Assembly: GCF_029767005.1 (NCBI RefSeq)
Contig: NZ_JARUQR010000001.1
Location: forward strand, 615,028-679,027
Direction: 5' to 3'
DNA length: 64,000 bases
From: Thiomicrorhabdus sp. ZW0627
GTDB lineage: Bacteria; Pseudomonadota; Gammaproteobacteria; Thiomicrospirales; Thiomicrospiraceae
This document shows, in pieces, positions 49,219 through 58,567 of the stretch. The first letter of the stretch is position 1; each line of letters starts with the position of its first letter. The notes under the pieces were generated by a model. That model did not search any database and had not been told where the DNA came from. It worked only from the letters and a program-made list of their open reading frames with translations. A program made the position numbers and the translations under genes.

Positions 49219-51183
49219 TCAATACTGAAAACGCTGAATCACGCCAGGCAAATCCAAAATCAAAGCAATACTACCATTCCCCGTGATCGTCGCCCCTGCA
49301 TAACCGGAAACCTTCTTCAACATCACGCCCAACGGCTTGATGACGACTTCCTCCTGACCATTAACTTGCTCTACAACCAAGCCGACTTTTTGATTACCGA
49401 TCGAAACAATTACTACCTTATCATCTTCATAACTGTCCTTAACACGATCTGGTCTCAGCCACTCAGCCAAAAAATAGAGCGGGATACTTTTTTCCCGCAG
49501 TCTAACCATCATTTGCCCATCGATCTTATTCGTCTTATCTGGCTCAAAATCAAAAATTTCTTGAACACTGGTCAACGGGATTGCATAGTTGTCTTCTTCG
49601 AACGAAACCATTAAAGTCGGCAGGATTGCCAATGTCAAAGGAACACGGATACTCATACGCGTTCCCTCACCCAATACTGAATGGATATCAATGCTTCCAT
49701 TCAGCTTGGTGATCATGCTTTTAACAACATCCATTCCTACGCCGCGGCCTGAAATATCACTTATTTGCTCTGCCGTCGAGAATCCGGCTGACATAATCAA
49801 TTCAAAAGCCGCTTTATCGTCTAATTGATTCGCCGTCAGCTCATCCATCAATCCTTTTTCGACCGCTTTACGTCGAAGTACATCTGGATCCATCCCTTTA
49901 CCGTCATCCGTAATCGATAGCAGAATATGGTCACCTTCCTGTTCTGCGGCCAAAATAACTGTTCCCTTTCGAGGTTTAGCCGCTTTCACACGATCTTCCG
50001 GCATCTCAATACCATGGTCGACCGAGTTACGGACCAAGTGAACCAATGGATCTGCCAAAGCTTCAACCAGGTTCTTATCCAGATCCGTTTCTTCTCCACG
50101 GAGCTCTAACTCAATCTCTTTACCAAGCTTACGAGCAAGATCTCGAACCACTCGTGGAAAACGACCAAAAACCTTTTTAACAGGCTGCATACGGGTTTTC
50201 ATAACCGATGACTGCAGATCGGTTGTGACATGATCCAAATTCGCTACTGCATTAGAAAGATCTTCATTATTCCCCTGACTCGACCTAAGTGTTAGGAGAC
50301 GGTTTCTCACCAAAACCAATTCACCAACCAAATTCATAATTTCGTCTAAACGCTTTGTATCGACTCGAACAGTCGATTCGGCTGCATTTTTAGCCGGCGC
50401 TTTAACCCCTCCTGAAGCTTCCGAAGACGTAGGAACAGGCTGTGGTTTAGGAGACGGTGCGGCAGGTTTTGCCTCGACAATCGGCTCAACTGCTGGTTCT
50501 GGCGCACTTTCCATTGCCGCCATTTCCAACATATCACGCTGGTTTAAAAGTGCTTCAAATTCATCATCAGAAATTTCGCCATCAGGATCCAATCCTTCAT
50601 CAAGCTTCAGCTCTGGCACATTCGGTGCCGAACTTGGAGCTTCCTGTGCAAAATCGGCATCTTCAAGCATCAAATCACGCTGATTTAACAATGCCTCGAA
50701 TTCTTCGTCCGTGATATCTCCATCGGGATCCAACCCTTCCTCCAACTGTAAAACAGGTTCACTAGAGGCGGTGGCTTCGGCCGGTTCTGGGACTTCCATC
50801 AACGCTCCCTTGGTCAAAGCATCCAACTCAGCCAACAAAGATGGATCATTTTCCGGCAAATCCCGGCTTCCTTCATTCAATTTATTAATCGAGTCGTTAA
50901 TCACATCAAACGCTCTTAAAATCACATCTGCGGCAGCAGCATCGTATTCAATGTCGCCGTTACGAATCTTATCAAAGACATTTTCTGCACGGTGACACAC
51001 CTCAATCAAAGGCGTAATCCCTAAAAACCCAGCTCCGCCTTTAACAGTATGGAAACCTCTAAAAACAGCATTCAACAAATCTCGATCGCTCGGAGATTGC
51101 TCCAAATCTACCAACTGCTCATTTAGCTGGTCTACTAGTTCGGTCGCTTCAACTAAAAAGTCTTGTAAAATATCTTCATCCAC
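49219..51183 (-). CDS. cheA: Chemotaxis histidine kinase CheA
   Basis: The 654-residue kinase has an HPt domain with His45 in GFHTVKGGAGFLG, a long linker (about 125-268), dimerisation helices (RVDTKRLDEIMNLVGELV), the ATPase domain (LVHLVRNSVDHGIE, GRGVGMDVVKS) and a C-terminal CheW-like domain. The linker has no obvious folded P2 domain; instead it contains two near-identical segments, residues 146-170 and 193-217, each with (I)(T/S)D(E/D)EFEALLNQRD, which resembles the CheY-binding FliM N-terminus. A sigma-54-type element is upstream. Confidence 0.96.
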   Translation of the reverse strand: MDEDILQDFLVEATELVDQLNEQLVDLEQSPSDRDLLNAVFRGFHTVKGGAGFLGITPLIEVCHRAENVFDKIRNGDIEYDAAAADVILRAFDVINDSINKLNEGSRDLPENDPSLLAELDALTKGALMEVPEPAEATASSEPVLQLEEGLDPDGDITDEEFEALLNQRDLMLEDADFAQEAPSSAPNVPELKLDEGLDPDGEISDDEFEALLNQRDMLEMAAMESAPEPAVEPIVEAKPAAPSPKPQPVPTSSEASGGVKAPAKNAAESTVRVDTKRLDEIMNLVGELVLVRNRLLTLRSSQGNNEDLSNAVANLDHVTTDLQSSVMKTRMQPVKKVFGRFPRVVRDLARKLGKEIELELRGEETDLDKNLVEALADPLVHLVRNSVDHGIEMPEDRVKAAKPRKGTVILAAEQEGDHILLSITDDGKGMDPDVLRRKAVEKGLMDELTANQLDDKAAFELIMSAGFSTAEQISDISGRGVGMDVVKSMITKLNGSIDIHSVLGEGTRMSIRVPLTLAILPTLMVSFEEDNYAIPLTSVQEIFDFEPDKTNKIDGQMMVRLREKSIPLYFLAEWLRPDRVKDSYEDDKVVIVSIGNQKVGLVVEQVNGQEEVVIKPLGVMLKKVSGYAGATITGNGSIALILDLPGVIQRFQY

Positions 51184-51263
51184 AACCTATACCTCTTATC
51201 ACCTATTTCGTGAACTCACACTGACTACGTCAATGCCGCTACATTAATTAATGAATTAACAAA

Positions 51264-51279
51264 AGCAATCACTATGCCA
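51264..51279 (-). promoter_or_regulatory. Sigma-54-type -24/-12 promoter upstream of cheA
   Basis: On the minus strand this reads TGGCATAGTGATTGCT, with GG and GC separated by ten bases and TTGCT matching the -12 consensus. It lies about 81 bases upstream of cheA, in the 136-base gap after cheZ. Class II or III polar flagellar genes are often under sigma-54 control, so cheA-cheW may have its own promoter. Confidence 0.7.
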
Positions 51280-51319
51280 CGAATGGTTCCGGAATTTAAG
51301 GATTGTTACATTTGAATGT

Positions 51320-51997
51320 TCAAATCCCAAGATCGTCCAGGAGATCATCGACATCCGCCTGTGATTCAACAGTATCCAATTTGGATTTTTGAGTCACGTT
51401 TGGCCCCATACCCTTTTCTTCCTGAGCCTTTTGATCGAGTTCGTTTTCAACTCTCTCTGGAATCGATTCATATTCATGTTTGGAACGCGCAATCAAATCT
51501 TTCAACGAATCTTCCAAAGCCGTCATAATCAATATAACTCTGTTAAGTACTTGTCCAGTTAAATCCTGGAAAGACTGTGCCAACATGATATTTGTCAACT
51601 CATGATTAATCTTCTCTAAAACCGGCTTCACCTGTTCTTGAGACAAATCCTCATCACTAGATAACGTCTCTAGTTGCTCCAGCAGCCCCAGTGCATTTTC
51701 AGCCGAATTCAATGTGTTATTGCTTGCGTTATTGGTTTCGTCTACAACATATTGCAAACGTTCAGCAATATCCGGCAAGTCGTGTTTGGCGTGCAGTAAA
51801 ATTGGAGTATCTTCACCAAGGTCGTCCAGCGTCTGATGCAGGTTTCTAGTGAGCTGCTTTAACTGCTCGTGCAGTTCAGTTTCGCGAATCTTGGTCAACT
51901 CATCAACCAGTTGAGCCGCCTCATCACCCTGGTCATTCTCGATTGCTAGTAATAACGCTTGCACCTTATCTTTATCTATTTTGGTTGCGAATGTCAT
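51320..51997 (-). CDS. cheZ: Chemotaxis phosphatase CheZ
   Basis: The 225-residue phosphatase dephosphorylates CheY-P. The four-helix core contains the active-site helix LAQSFQDLTGQVLNRV with Asp145 and Gln149, and the C-terminal peptide VDDLLDDLGI (216-225) binds CheY. AGGAAGGAC precedes this ATG; a start six codons upstream is in frame. A strong intrinsic terminator ends directly before this ribosome site. Confidence 0.95.
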   Translation of the reverse strand: MTFATKIDKDKVQALLLAIENDQGDEAAQLVDELTKIRETELHEQLKQLTRNLHQTLDDLGEDTPILLHAKHDLPDIAERLQYVVDETNNASNNTLNSAENALGLLEQLETLSSDEDLSQEQVKPVLEKINHELTNIMLAQSFQDLTGQVLNRVILIMTALEDSLKDLIARSKHEYESIPERVENELDQKAQEEKGMGPNVTQKSKLDTVESQADVDDLLDDLGI

Positions 51998-52012
51998 AGT
52001 CCTTCCTCTGGT

Positions 52013-52051
52013 CAAAAAAAAACCCCTTACTGTGCAGATGACAGCCAGGGG
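52013..52051 (-). terminator. Strong intrinsic terminator between cheY and cheZ
   Basis: On the minus strand CCCCT and AGGGG, with inner CTGT/ACAG pairing, form a hairpin followed by nine T residues. It lies about 30 bases after the cheY stop and ends 16 bases before the cheZ start codon. Confidence 0.85.
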
Positions 52052-52080
52052 CTTTTATTAAATTCAGTACTGATACAAAC

Positions 52081-52479
52081 TTACTGTCTCTCAGCAACGC
52101 GTGCGAATATTTTCTGAATTTTCTCGTTAAGTGTTGCCGCTGTAAACGGCTTCACAATATACCCGTCAACACCGGCCTGTGCCGCTTCTAGAATCTGACT
52201 GCGCTTGGCTTCGGCAGTGATTAGCAGAAAAGGGGTATTCTTCAGGTTTTCGTCTGCACGAACACGACGCAACAAGTCTATTCCGGTCATCTGAGGCATG
52301 TTCCAGTCACTGACGATGAAATCATACTTTCCGCTTTGAACCATCGGCCACGCGGTTGCTCCGTCATCCGCTTCATCAAACTTACTGAATCCCAATTCCT
52401 TCAGTAGGTTCTTTACAATACGACGCATGGTTGAAAAGTCATCCACAACCAAAATATTCATATCTCTATTAATCTGCAT
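52081..52479 (-). CDS. cheY: CheY chemotaxis response regulator (second copy, flagellar)
   Basis: The 132-residue receiver is close to E. coli CheY, with LVVDDFSTMRRIVKNLLKEL, the phospho-accepting Asp in VSDWNMPQMTG, ITAEAKRSQI and VKPFTAATLNEKI. It is the regulator that binds FliM and is the expected CheZ substrate. AAGGAAAGCGAA precedes the ATG. It lies between fliA and cheZ, as in other polar flagellates. Confidence 0.96.
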   Translation of the reverse strand: MQINRDMNILVVDDFSTMRRIVKNLLKELGFSKFDEADDGATAWPMVQSGKYDFIVSDWNMPQMTGIDLLRRVRADENLKNTPFLLITAEAKRSQILEAAQAGVDGYIVKPFTAATLNEKIQKIFARVAERQ

Positions 52480-52515
52480 TTCGCTTTCCTTAAAAGTCCA
52501 TTTCTTTTATAAATT

Positions 52516-53244
52516 TCAAATCCAATCTGCCAGTCTCGATCTTAAACGCTTGATTGCCTGGCTGTGAATCTGGCTCACTCGGGATTCACTCACCTCAAGC
52601 ACCTCACCAATCTCTTTCAAGTTGAGTTCTTCGTCATAATACAAAGCCATCACCAACTTTTCCTTTTCGGGAAGTTGCATAATCTGCTCCGCTAACTCTT
52701 CTTGGAACCCTGATTCCGCCAATTCCGAAAATGGATTGGGAGAAGACCCAAGAATACGGTCCTCCGACAACTCTTCGTGATCTGGCTGGTCAATCGACAT
52801 TAACTGAGCGCCGTTCGTATCTCTCAAGATCGCATGATATTCGTTCAGAGAAACACCAAGCTCCAATGCAATTTCGCTGTCTTTCGCTTCACGCCCGTTC
52901 TTCGACTCCAGTCGATTGATTGCGTCACTGACCTCACGTGATTTACGGTGTACCGAACGAGGTGTCCAATCGCCTTTTCGGATTTCATCAAGCATCGCGC
53001 CACGAATTCGAATACCGGCATAAGTTTCAAAACTTGCCCCCTGATTCGCATTGAACTTCTGCATCGCTTCAATCAAGCCGATGATTCCTGATTGAATTAA
53101 GTCTTCGACAAAAACACTTTCCGGCAACCTTCCTTTAAGATGGTAAGCGATGCGTTTTACAAGCGGCAAATACTGTTCCATATCCTGCACCCCTTCCTGG
53201 GATGCATTTTTTTGTACGGCTGTGTAAACATCGGTTGCACTCAT
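52516..53244 (-). CDS. fliA: Flagellar sigma factor sigma-28
   Basis: The 242-residue sigma factor directs late flagellar genes. It has region 2 (LPLVKRIAYHLKGRLPESV, LIQSGIIGLIEAM, YAGIRIRGAMLDEIR), region 3 and region 4 helix-turn-helix (LNLKEIGEVLEVSESRVSQ). It follows flhG by nine bases. An anti-sigma FlgM is not in the window. Confidence 0.96.
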   Translation of the reverse strand: MSATDVYTAVQKNASQEGVQDMEQYLPLVKRIAYHLKGRLPESVFVEDLIQSGIIGLIEAMQKFNANQGASFETYAGIRIRGAMLDEIRKGDWTPRSVHRKSREVSDAINRLESKNGREAKDSEIALELGVSLNEYHAILRDTNGAQLMSIDQPDHEELSEDRILGSSPNPFSELAESGFQEELAEQIMQLPEKEKLVMALYYDEELNLKEIGEVLEVSESRVSQIHSQAIKRLRSRLADWI

Positions 53245-53253
53245 GCACGCTTC

Positions 53254-54132
53254 CTAATGGCCTGATTGAAATAAGCTTTCCACAAAAAACTGTAAATACC
53301 CTGTCACCCCTTGAGGCACTGGCCATGAATCAATGGCATAAGCCATCTCTTTAAACGACTTGGCTGCGCCACTGTTAGGCTGGTGAATCGTGACCGGAAC
53401 CTGTCTTTGCACAGCCTCTCTCAAGTCATTGTCATAAGGCACGGATCCCAAATAATCAAGAGAGACATCCAAGAACTGTTCGCAGACTCTAGCCAGTTTG
53501 TCATAAAGCTGACGGCCGTGTTGCGGCGAGCGACTCATATTGGCCAACAGTCTAAAACGCGTTACTTGATAGTCTCGGCTTAACACCTTGATCAACGCAT
53601 AAGCATCCGTAATAGAGGCCGGTTCATCCGTTACCACCACCACCACTTCCTGTGAGGCGCGGCAAAAACTGACCACGCTATCTGCGATGCCCGCAGCGGT
53701 GTCGATAATGAGGACATCCAACTCGCCGTTGAGTTCGGAAAAGGCGTTAATTATTCCAGCATTTTCCATAGCAGTCAATTGAGCCATCCGCTTAACACCA
53801 GAAGCCGCCGGAATAATTTTCAACCCGGCCGGACCTTCTACTATTACCTCTTTCAGGGTCTTTTCACCGTCTAACACATGAGCCAGATTGTATTTAGTCT
53901 GCAACCCAAGCATGATGTCCACGTTTGCCAACCCCATGTCAGCATCCATCAACAATACGCGATTTCCCATTTTGCTCAGAGAAATCCCTAGATTCACGGA
54001 GACATTGGTTTTACCAACCCCTCCTTTACCACTTGCAACCGCAATTACTCTCACCGGCTTTCCGGCCGGCTTTGACGTCTGCATTTGATTAGATTGCATA
54101 GCTCTCAAGCCCGCTGCTTGGTCATTGAGCAT
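53254..54132 (-). CDS. flhG: Flagellar number regulator FlhG/FleN (MinD-like ATPase)
   Basis: The 292-residue ParA/MinD-type ATPase limits flagellum number with FlhF. It has the N-terminal DQAAGLRAM helix that binds FlhF, the deviant Walker A in VIAVASGKGGVGKTNVSVNL, DADMGLANVDIMLGL and a C-terminal amphipathic region. The ATG at 54132 has AAGGAGATATCTG upstream and overlaps the flhF end by 11 bases; a longer frame is not required. Confidence 0.94.
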   Translation of the reverse strand: MLNDQAAGLRAMQSNQMQTSKPAGKPVRVIAVASGKGGVGKTNVSVNLGISLSKMGNRVLLMDADMGLANVDIMLGLQTKYNLAHVLDGEKTLKEVIVEGPAGLKIIPAASGVKRMAQLTAMENAGIINAFSELNGELDVLIIDTAAGIADSVVSFCRASQEVVVVVTDEPASITDAYALIKVLSRDYQVTRFRLLANMSRSPQHGRQLYDKLARVCEQFLDVSLDYLGSVPYDNDLREAVQRQVPVTIHQPNSGAAKSFKEMAYAIDSWPVPQGVTGYLQFFVESLFQSGH

Positions 54133-55306
54133 CAGATATCTCCTTCCCCATTCCCATTCGGAGTGCACTTTCATCCTGTTGTGTGTTTGAACTTTGTTGT
54201 CCCAGCACGATAGCCCGGTCGATTAGTTCCCTGGCTTTAATTGGTGTCAAATCTTCGGGGACACGTTGCCCGTCAGACATATAAGCGATTGAAAGTCGCT
54301 CCTCGATCAATACGGTCAAAATGTTACCTAACTGCACGGCTTCATCAACTTTGGTCAGAATACAGCCCTGCAATCCAACCTGATTAAAAGACTTGACGAT
54401 GTCTTTCATCACATTCAGTTGTGTCGCAGCGGACATTACCAAGTAATTTCTGACAGTGCTTATACCATCATGTCCCGAGGTCAATTGCTGCGACAATTGT
54501 AGGTCTCTCTGACTCATTCCGGCCGTATCAATCAAAATCAGTTTCTTATCGCTCAATGACGCTAATAGTGCATAGAGCTCGCCCTGCGCATTTACCACAT
54601 GCACCGGCACACCGATCAAATCGGCAAATGTTTTAAGCTGGGCCTGGGCACCGATTTTATAACAATCGGTTGTTATCAAAGCCAGTTGGTTAGGGCTATT
54701 TCTCATCACAAAACGACTCGCCATTTTAGCGATTGTCGTCGTCTTACCCACTCCGGTCGGCCCCACCAGCGCGACAATTCCTCCCCGCTCGAGAACATCT
54801 CTTTCCTCGATCGGAATACCCTGCTCCATTTCCATAAGGATTTCCGACCAGGCCTGCTCACTCTGCATAACGATATTTTCGACCAGTTTCTGGCTTAAAG
54901 ACCAGCCAATTCCCATCCGCATCAGACGTTTGATCAGCCCGACTTTTTCGGGATTCACTTGCTCGTTCTGACCCCACGCCAAACCGGAAAGCTGGTTTTC
55001 CAACATGGCACGCACAGCTTTCAACTCTTGAGCCATACTGTTCAATTCCGGTGATGCGGCGACCGGTTCTTGTTGTTCCTTTTTCATGCTGGACGGAGTT
55101 TCAGGAGAAAGATAACTGCTTCCCAACTTTTCCGGCGCGGCTTTTTGCTGTTGGTAGTCCTGCGCTTCCGGATCACAAGCCGCTACCAACTCAACGCCTT
55201 CATCCGTCGTCCGACTCGATAAAATAACGGCATCATCGCCATGTTCTTCTTTCACCAACAACATGGCCTGACGCATATTAGGGGCAAAGTAACGTTTGAT
55301 TTTCAA
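54122..55306 (-). CDS. flhF: Flagellar GTPase FlhF
   Basis: The 394-residue SRP-type GTPase places the flagellum at the pole. It has an N-terminal B domain (MKIKRYFAPNMRQAMLLVKEE), a Glu/Ser/Pro-rich linker and the NG domain with GIVALVGPTGVGKTTTIAK, LITTDCYKIGAQAQL, LIDTAGMSQRD and ILTKVDEAVQLGN. FlhF with FlhG is typical of polar flagella. It lies one base after flhA. Confidence 0.95.
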   Translation of the reverse strand: MKIKRYFAPNMRQAMLLVKEEHGDDAVILSSRTTDEGVELVAACDPEAQDYQQQKAAPEKLGSSYLSPETPSSMKKEQQEPVAASPELNSMAQELKAVRAMLENQLSGLAWGQNEQVNPEKVGLIKRLMRMGIGWSLSQKLVENIVMQSEQAWSEILMEMEQGIPIEERDVLERGGIVALVGPTGVGKTTTIAKMASRFVMRNSPNQLALITTDCYKIGAQAQLKTFADLIGVPVHVVNAQGELYALLASLSDKKLILIDTAGMSQRDLQLSQQLTSGHDGISTVRNYLVMSAATQLNVMKDIVKSFNQVGLQGCILTKVDEAVQLGNILTVLIEERLSIAYMSDGQRVPEDLTPIKARELIDRAIVLGQQSSNTQQDESALRMGMGKEISDAQ

Positions 55307-55307
55307 C

Positions 55308-57398
55308 TTAGCCTCCCTGTCCTACATTTGCTACCACACTGATCTGTCGATTTTCTGGCACCTCAGAATAAGCCAAAATATGCAACGTCGGCAAACTGTA
55401 TCTAAATAAACGTGCTAATTGCGAGCGTATCTGCGGCGCCACCAGCAATACCGCCGACTGCCCCGCCATCTCTAGCTTTTGCGACTCTTCTTTCAACGTC
55501 GAATGCAAACGCTCGGCCAAACCAGGCTCAATGGCCAACTGACCCTCTGGCGCACCTTGCGTAGCTTGTAGCAACAACTGTTCCAGACTTGGCTCCAACG
55601 TAATAACTTTCAATTCAGATTCCGATCCCAAGATATCCTGGACAATCGATCGTCCGAGTGCGGCCCGTACAAACTGAGTCAAATCATTAGGATCTTGAGT
55701 GACAGAAGCTCTGGAAGTCAACGCTTCTAAAATGGTTCGCATGTCTCTAATCGCCACTTTCTCCTGCAACAAACTCTGCAGAACTTTAACCAAAACAGCC
55801 AACGACAATCGATCGGGAACCAGTTCGTCCACAAGTTTAGGCGAGGTTTGCTTGAGTTTGTCCAATAACTGCTGGGTTTCATCATGCCCGAGCAATTCGT
55901 ACGCGTAATCCTGAACAACTTGGCTGATATGTGTTGCAACAACCGTACTGGCATCGACCACGGTGTATCCCAAAGCCTGAGCCTGATCACGGTCTTTTAC
56001 GTCAATCCATACAGCATCCAAGCCAAATGTCGGATCTTTGGTTGCCATACCGGCCACCTCACCGAACACCTGACCAGGGTTGATTGCCAATTCTTTGTCG
56101 GGAAAAACCTCTCCCTCACCCATGTTGACGCCCATGAGCATAATTCTATATTGGTTTGGTTTTAAGTCCAAATTATCCCGAATGTGAACCGGCGGAACCA
56201 AAAATCCGAGCTCCTGTGATGCCTTTCGACGGACCCCTTTTACACGTTCCAAAAGTTGACCGTTTTGCGACTTATCCACCATCGGAATCAGACGGTATCC
56301 GACTTCAAGCCCCAATACGTCCAAAGTCTGTACATCATCCCAGCTCAACTCAGGAGGCTTGGCTTCTGCCTCCTCCTCTTCAAAAATTTCAGCTTCTGTT
56401 TCAGGAGCGGTCTGCTGTTTTCTATGTATCAGGTAAGCGCCTGCACCGGCAACACTCGCAAATGACAAGAATGCCAGATTAGGCATGCCCGGAATCAAAC
56501 CAAGCACTCCGACAATACCAGCGGTCATCCCCAAGGAACGAGGGTTGGCGAACATTTGCAGCTGCATCTGTTCCCCCATATCCTTCTGATCTCCCGATAC
56601 CCGGGTCACGATAATCGCCGTCGCAGTGGAAAGCAATAAAGCAGGAATCTGTGCGACGAGCCCATCACCAAGTGTCAAAATGGTATACACCTGAATCGCA
56701 TCTGAAAACGCCAGATCGTGCTGCCCCATCCCGATCGCAAATCCACCGATCAAGTTGATGAACAGAATGATGATACCGGCAACGGCATCACCACGGACGA
56801 ACTTACTAGCACCGTCCATCGAACCGTAAAAGTCAGCCTCGGAAGCGATTTCACGGCGACGTTCCTGAGCCTGCTCCTGTGTAATTAACCCTGCATTCAA
56901 ATCCGCATCGATCGCCATCTGTTTACCGGGCATCGAATCCAAAGTGAAACGCGCGCTAACTTCCGCGACTCGCCCGGCACCTTTCGTGATAACCACAAAG
57001 TTGATTACCACAAGAATTGCGAACACCACCAAACCGACGGCAAAATTTCCGCCGATTACAAATTCGCCAAACGCTTCGATGACGTGACCGGCAGCGGCAC
57101 CTCCCTGATGCCCTTCCAATAAAATCACTCGCGTGGAAGCGATATTCAATGCAAGACGGAAAAGCGTGGCCAATAAGATAATGGTAGGGAAAATGGCGAA
57201 ATCCAACGGACGCTTAGCATAGAGCGTCACCATCAGAACCACTAGAGATAAAGCGATATTAAAAGTGAAGAATACATCCAGCAACATTGGCGGCAACGGA
57301 ATCGTAACCATACCCAATAATGCAAGAACGGCGATCGGCACCCCTAATCCACGAGTAAAATTCTGCTTAATATTTGCGAACAGCTGTTGAAGATCCAT
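55308..57398 (-). CDS. flhA: Flagellar export gate protein FlhA
   Basis: The 696-residue inner-membrane protein forms the nonameric export ring. It has eight predicted N-terminal membrane helices and the family signature in the first cytoplasmic loop, RVAEVSARFTLDSMPGKQMA and IDADLNAGLI. The large C-terminal cytoplasmic domain begins near residue 330 after an acidic linker. Length is standard. It follows flhB by 32 bases. Confidence 0.97.
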   Translation of the reverse strand: MDLQQLFANIKQNFTRGLGVPIAVLALLGMVTIPLPPMLLDVFFTFNIALSLVVLMVTLYAKRPLDFAIFPTIILLATLFRLALNIASTRVILLEGHQGGAAAGHVIEAFGEFVIGGNFAVGLVVFAILVVINFVVITKGAGRVAEVSARFTLDSMPGKQMAIDADLNAGLITQEQAQERRREIASEADFYGSMDGASKFVRGDAVAGIIILFINLIGGFAIGMGQHDLAFSDAIQVYTILTLGDGLVAQIPALLLSTATAIIVTRVSGDQKDMGEQMQLQMFANPRSLGMTAGIVGVLGLIPGMPNLAFLSFASVAGAGAYLIHRKQQTAPETEAEIFEEEEAEAKPPELSWDDVQTLDVLGLEVGYRLIPMVDKSQNGQLLERVKGVRRKASQELGFLVPPVHIRDNLDLKPNQYRIMLMGVNMGEGEVFPDKELAINPGQVFGEVAGMATKDPTFGLDAVWIDVKDRDQAQALGYTVVDASTVVATHISQVVQDYAYELLGHDETQQLLDKLKQTSPKLVDELVPDRLSLAVLVKVLQSLLQEKVAIRDMRTILEALTSRASVTQDPNDLTQFVRAALGRSIVQDILGSESELKVITLEPSLEQLLLQATQGAPEGQLAIEPGLAERLHSTLKEESQKLEMAGQSAVLLVAPQIRSQLARLFRYSLPTLHILAYSEVPENRQISVVANVGQGG

Positions 57399-57430
57399 CT
57401 TGTCTCTTAATCACTTTTCTCTCGTAGAAA

Positions 57431-58555
57431 CTACTCTGTCTTCATCTCTTCTGGAATAGGGAGATTATCAAAATTCGTTTGGTTCACCGGCTTACCGGCT
57501 TTCAACTGGTAAACATAGGCAAGTATCGCGGCAACCGCCTTAAATAAATCATAAGGAATCGCACGGTCTACTTCCGCATTATAGTATAAAGCTCGTGCCA
57601 ATGGTGGGGCTTCTACAACCGGAATATCGTGCTCTTTCGCGATAGTACGAATCTGTGATGCCATAAAATCGATTCCCATAGCTAAAACAACAGGTTCTTG
57701 CATGCTTTCGGGATCGTATTTCAACGCAACAGCATAGTGAGTCGGGTTAGTTACGACCACATCCGCTTCAGGCACTTTCTGCATCATACGTTGCTGAGAC
57801 ATTTCCCTTTGAATCTGTCGAATCCTTCCTTTGACTTCAGGGTTACCTTCCTGCTGTTTATACTCTTCCTTGACCTCTTGCTTAGTCATTTTAAGCTGGC
57901 GATTGTGATCCCATAACTGAAATGGAACGTCAATCAAAGCCACGATAATTAAGGAAAGGCTGACGAAAATAAAGGCCTCAATAATCACACTGCCTGAATG
58001 TGCAAGCGCCTGTTTAAGAGGCTCGGCGGCAAGACCGACCACTTCCGAAAAAACGCTATACAGGAAAAACGTCGCGATCGAGATAACCAGAGTGAATTTT
58101 GCCAACGCCTTGAAAAGCTCAAGCAGCGACTTTGCTGAAAACATCCTCTTGATGCCGGACACCGGATTAAGCTTGCTTAATTTGGGCGCCATCGCCTTGG
58201 CACTGAAAGACCAGCCGCCCAACAACAAAGGAGACACGATGGCAATAAAAGCCATTACAAGCATAAAAGGCAAAATCATGAATATGGAACTCAGCAACAT
58301 CCCTTCAATAACATTCCACATTTTCAATTCGTCGAACGCCACATCCCTCTCAAAACTCAGTCCCTGAATGGTGAAAACCTCGATGTGGGAAAACATGACA
58401 CTGCCGTAAACCAACAGAAACACACCGGCCGATAGAGTCATCAATACCGTAGTCAGTTCCCTGGAGCGCGGTATCTGCCCCTTCTCTCTGGCTTCCCGAA
58501 GCTTTTTCTCGGTGGGTTCTTCGCTCTTTTCGCTGCCGTCTTCGTTCTCAGCCAT
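57431..58555 (-). CDS. flhB: Flagellar export switch protein FlhB
   Basis: The 374-residue protein has four membrane helices and a C-terminal cytoplasmic domain with the autocleavage motif NPTH in VVVTNPTHYAVALKYDPES. It begins MAENEDGSEKSEEPTEKKL, as usual. It lies between fliR and flhA. A stand-alone copy of its C-terminal domain is encoded at 48327-48614. Confidence 0.97.
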   Translation of the reverse strand: MAENEDGSEKSEEPTEKKLREAREKGQIPRSRELTTVLMTLSAGVFLLVYGSVMFSHIEVFTIQGLSFERDVAFDELKMWNVIEGMLLSSIFMILPFMLVMAFIAIVSPLLLGGWSFSAKAMAPKLSKLNPVSGIKRMFSAKSLLELFKALAKFTLVISIATFFLYSVFSEVVGLAAEPLKQALAHSGSVIIEAFIFVSLSLIIVALIDVPFQLWDHNRQLKMTKQEVKEEYKQQEGNPEVKGRIRQIQREMSQQRMMQKVPEADVVVTNPTHYAVALKYDPESMQEPVVLAMGIDFMASQIRTIAKEHDIPVVEAPPLARALYYNAEVDRAIPYDLFKAVAAILAYVYQLKAGKPVNQTNFDNLPIPEEMKTE

Positions 58556-58567
58556 CTCGCTTCCCTC

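Noticed and set aside
50527-50754. The repeated acidic CheA linker segments (DPDGDITDEE and DPDGEISDDE) look like EF-hand calcium loops.
   Set aside because: Position 1 of the loop would be Gly instead of Asp and there are no flanking EF helices; similarity to the FliM N-terminus explains the repeats better.
57399-57430. A separate promoter between flhB and flhA.
   Set aside because: The 32-base gap has no recognisable -10 or -24/-12 element; the genes are more simply in one operon.
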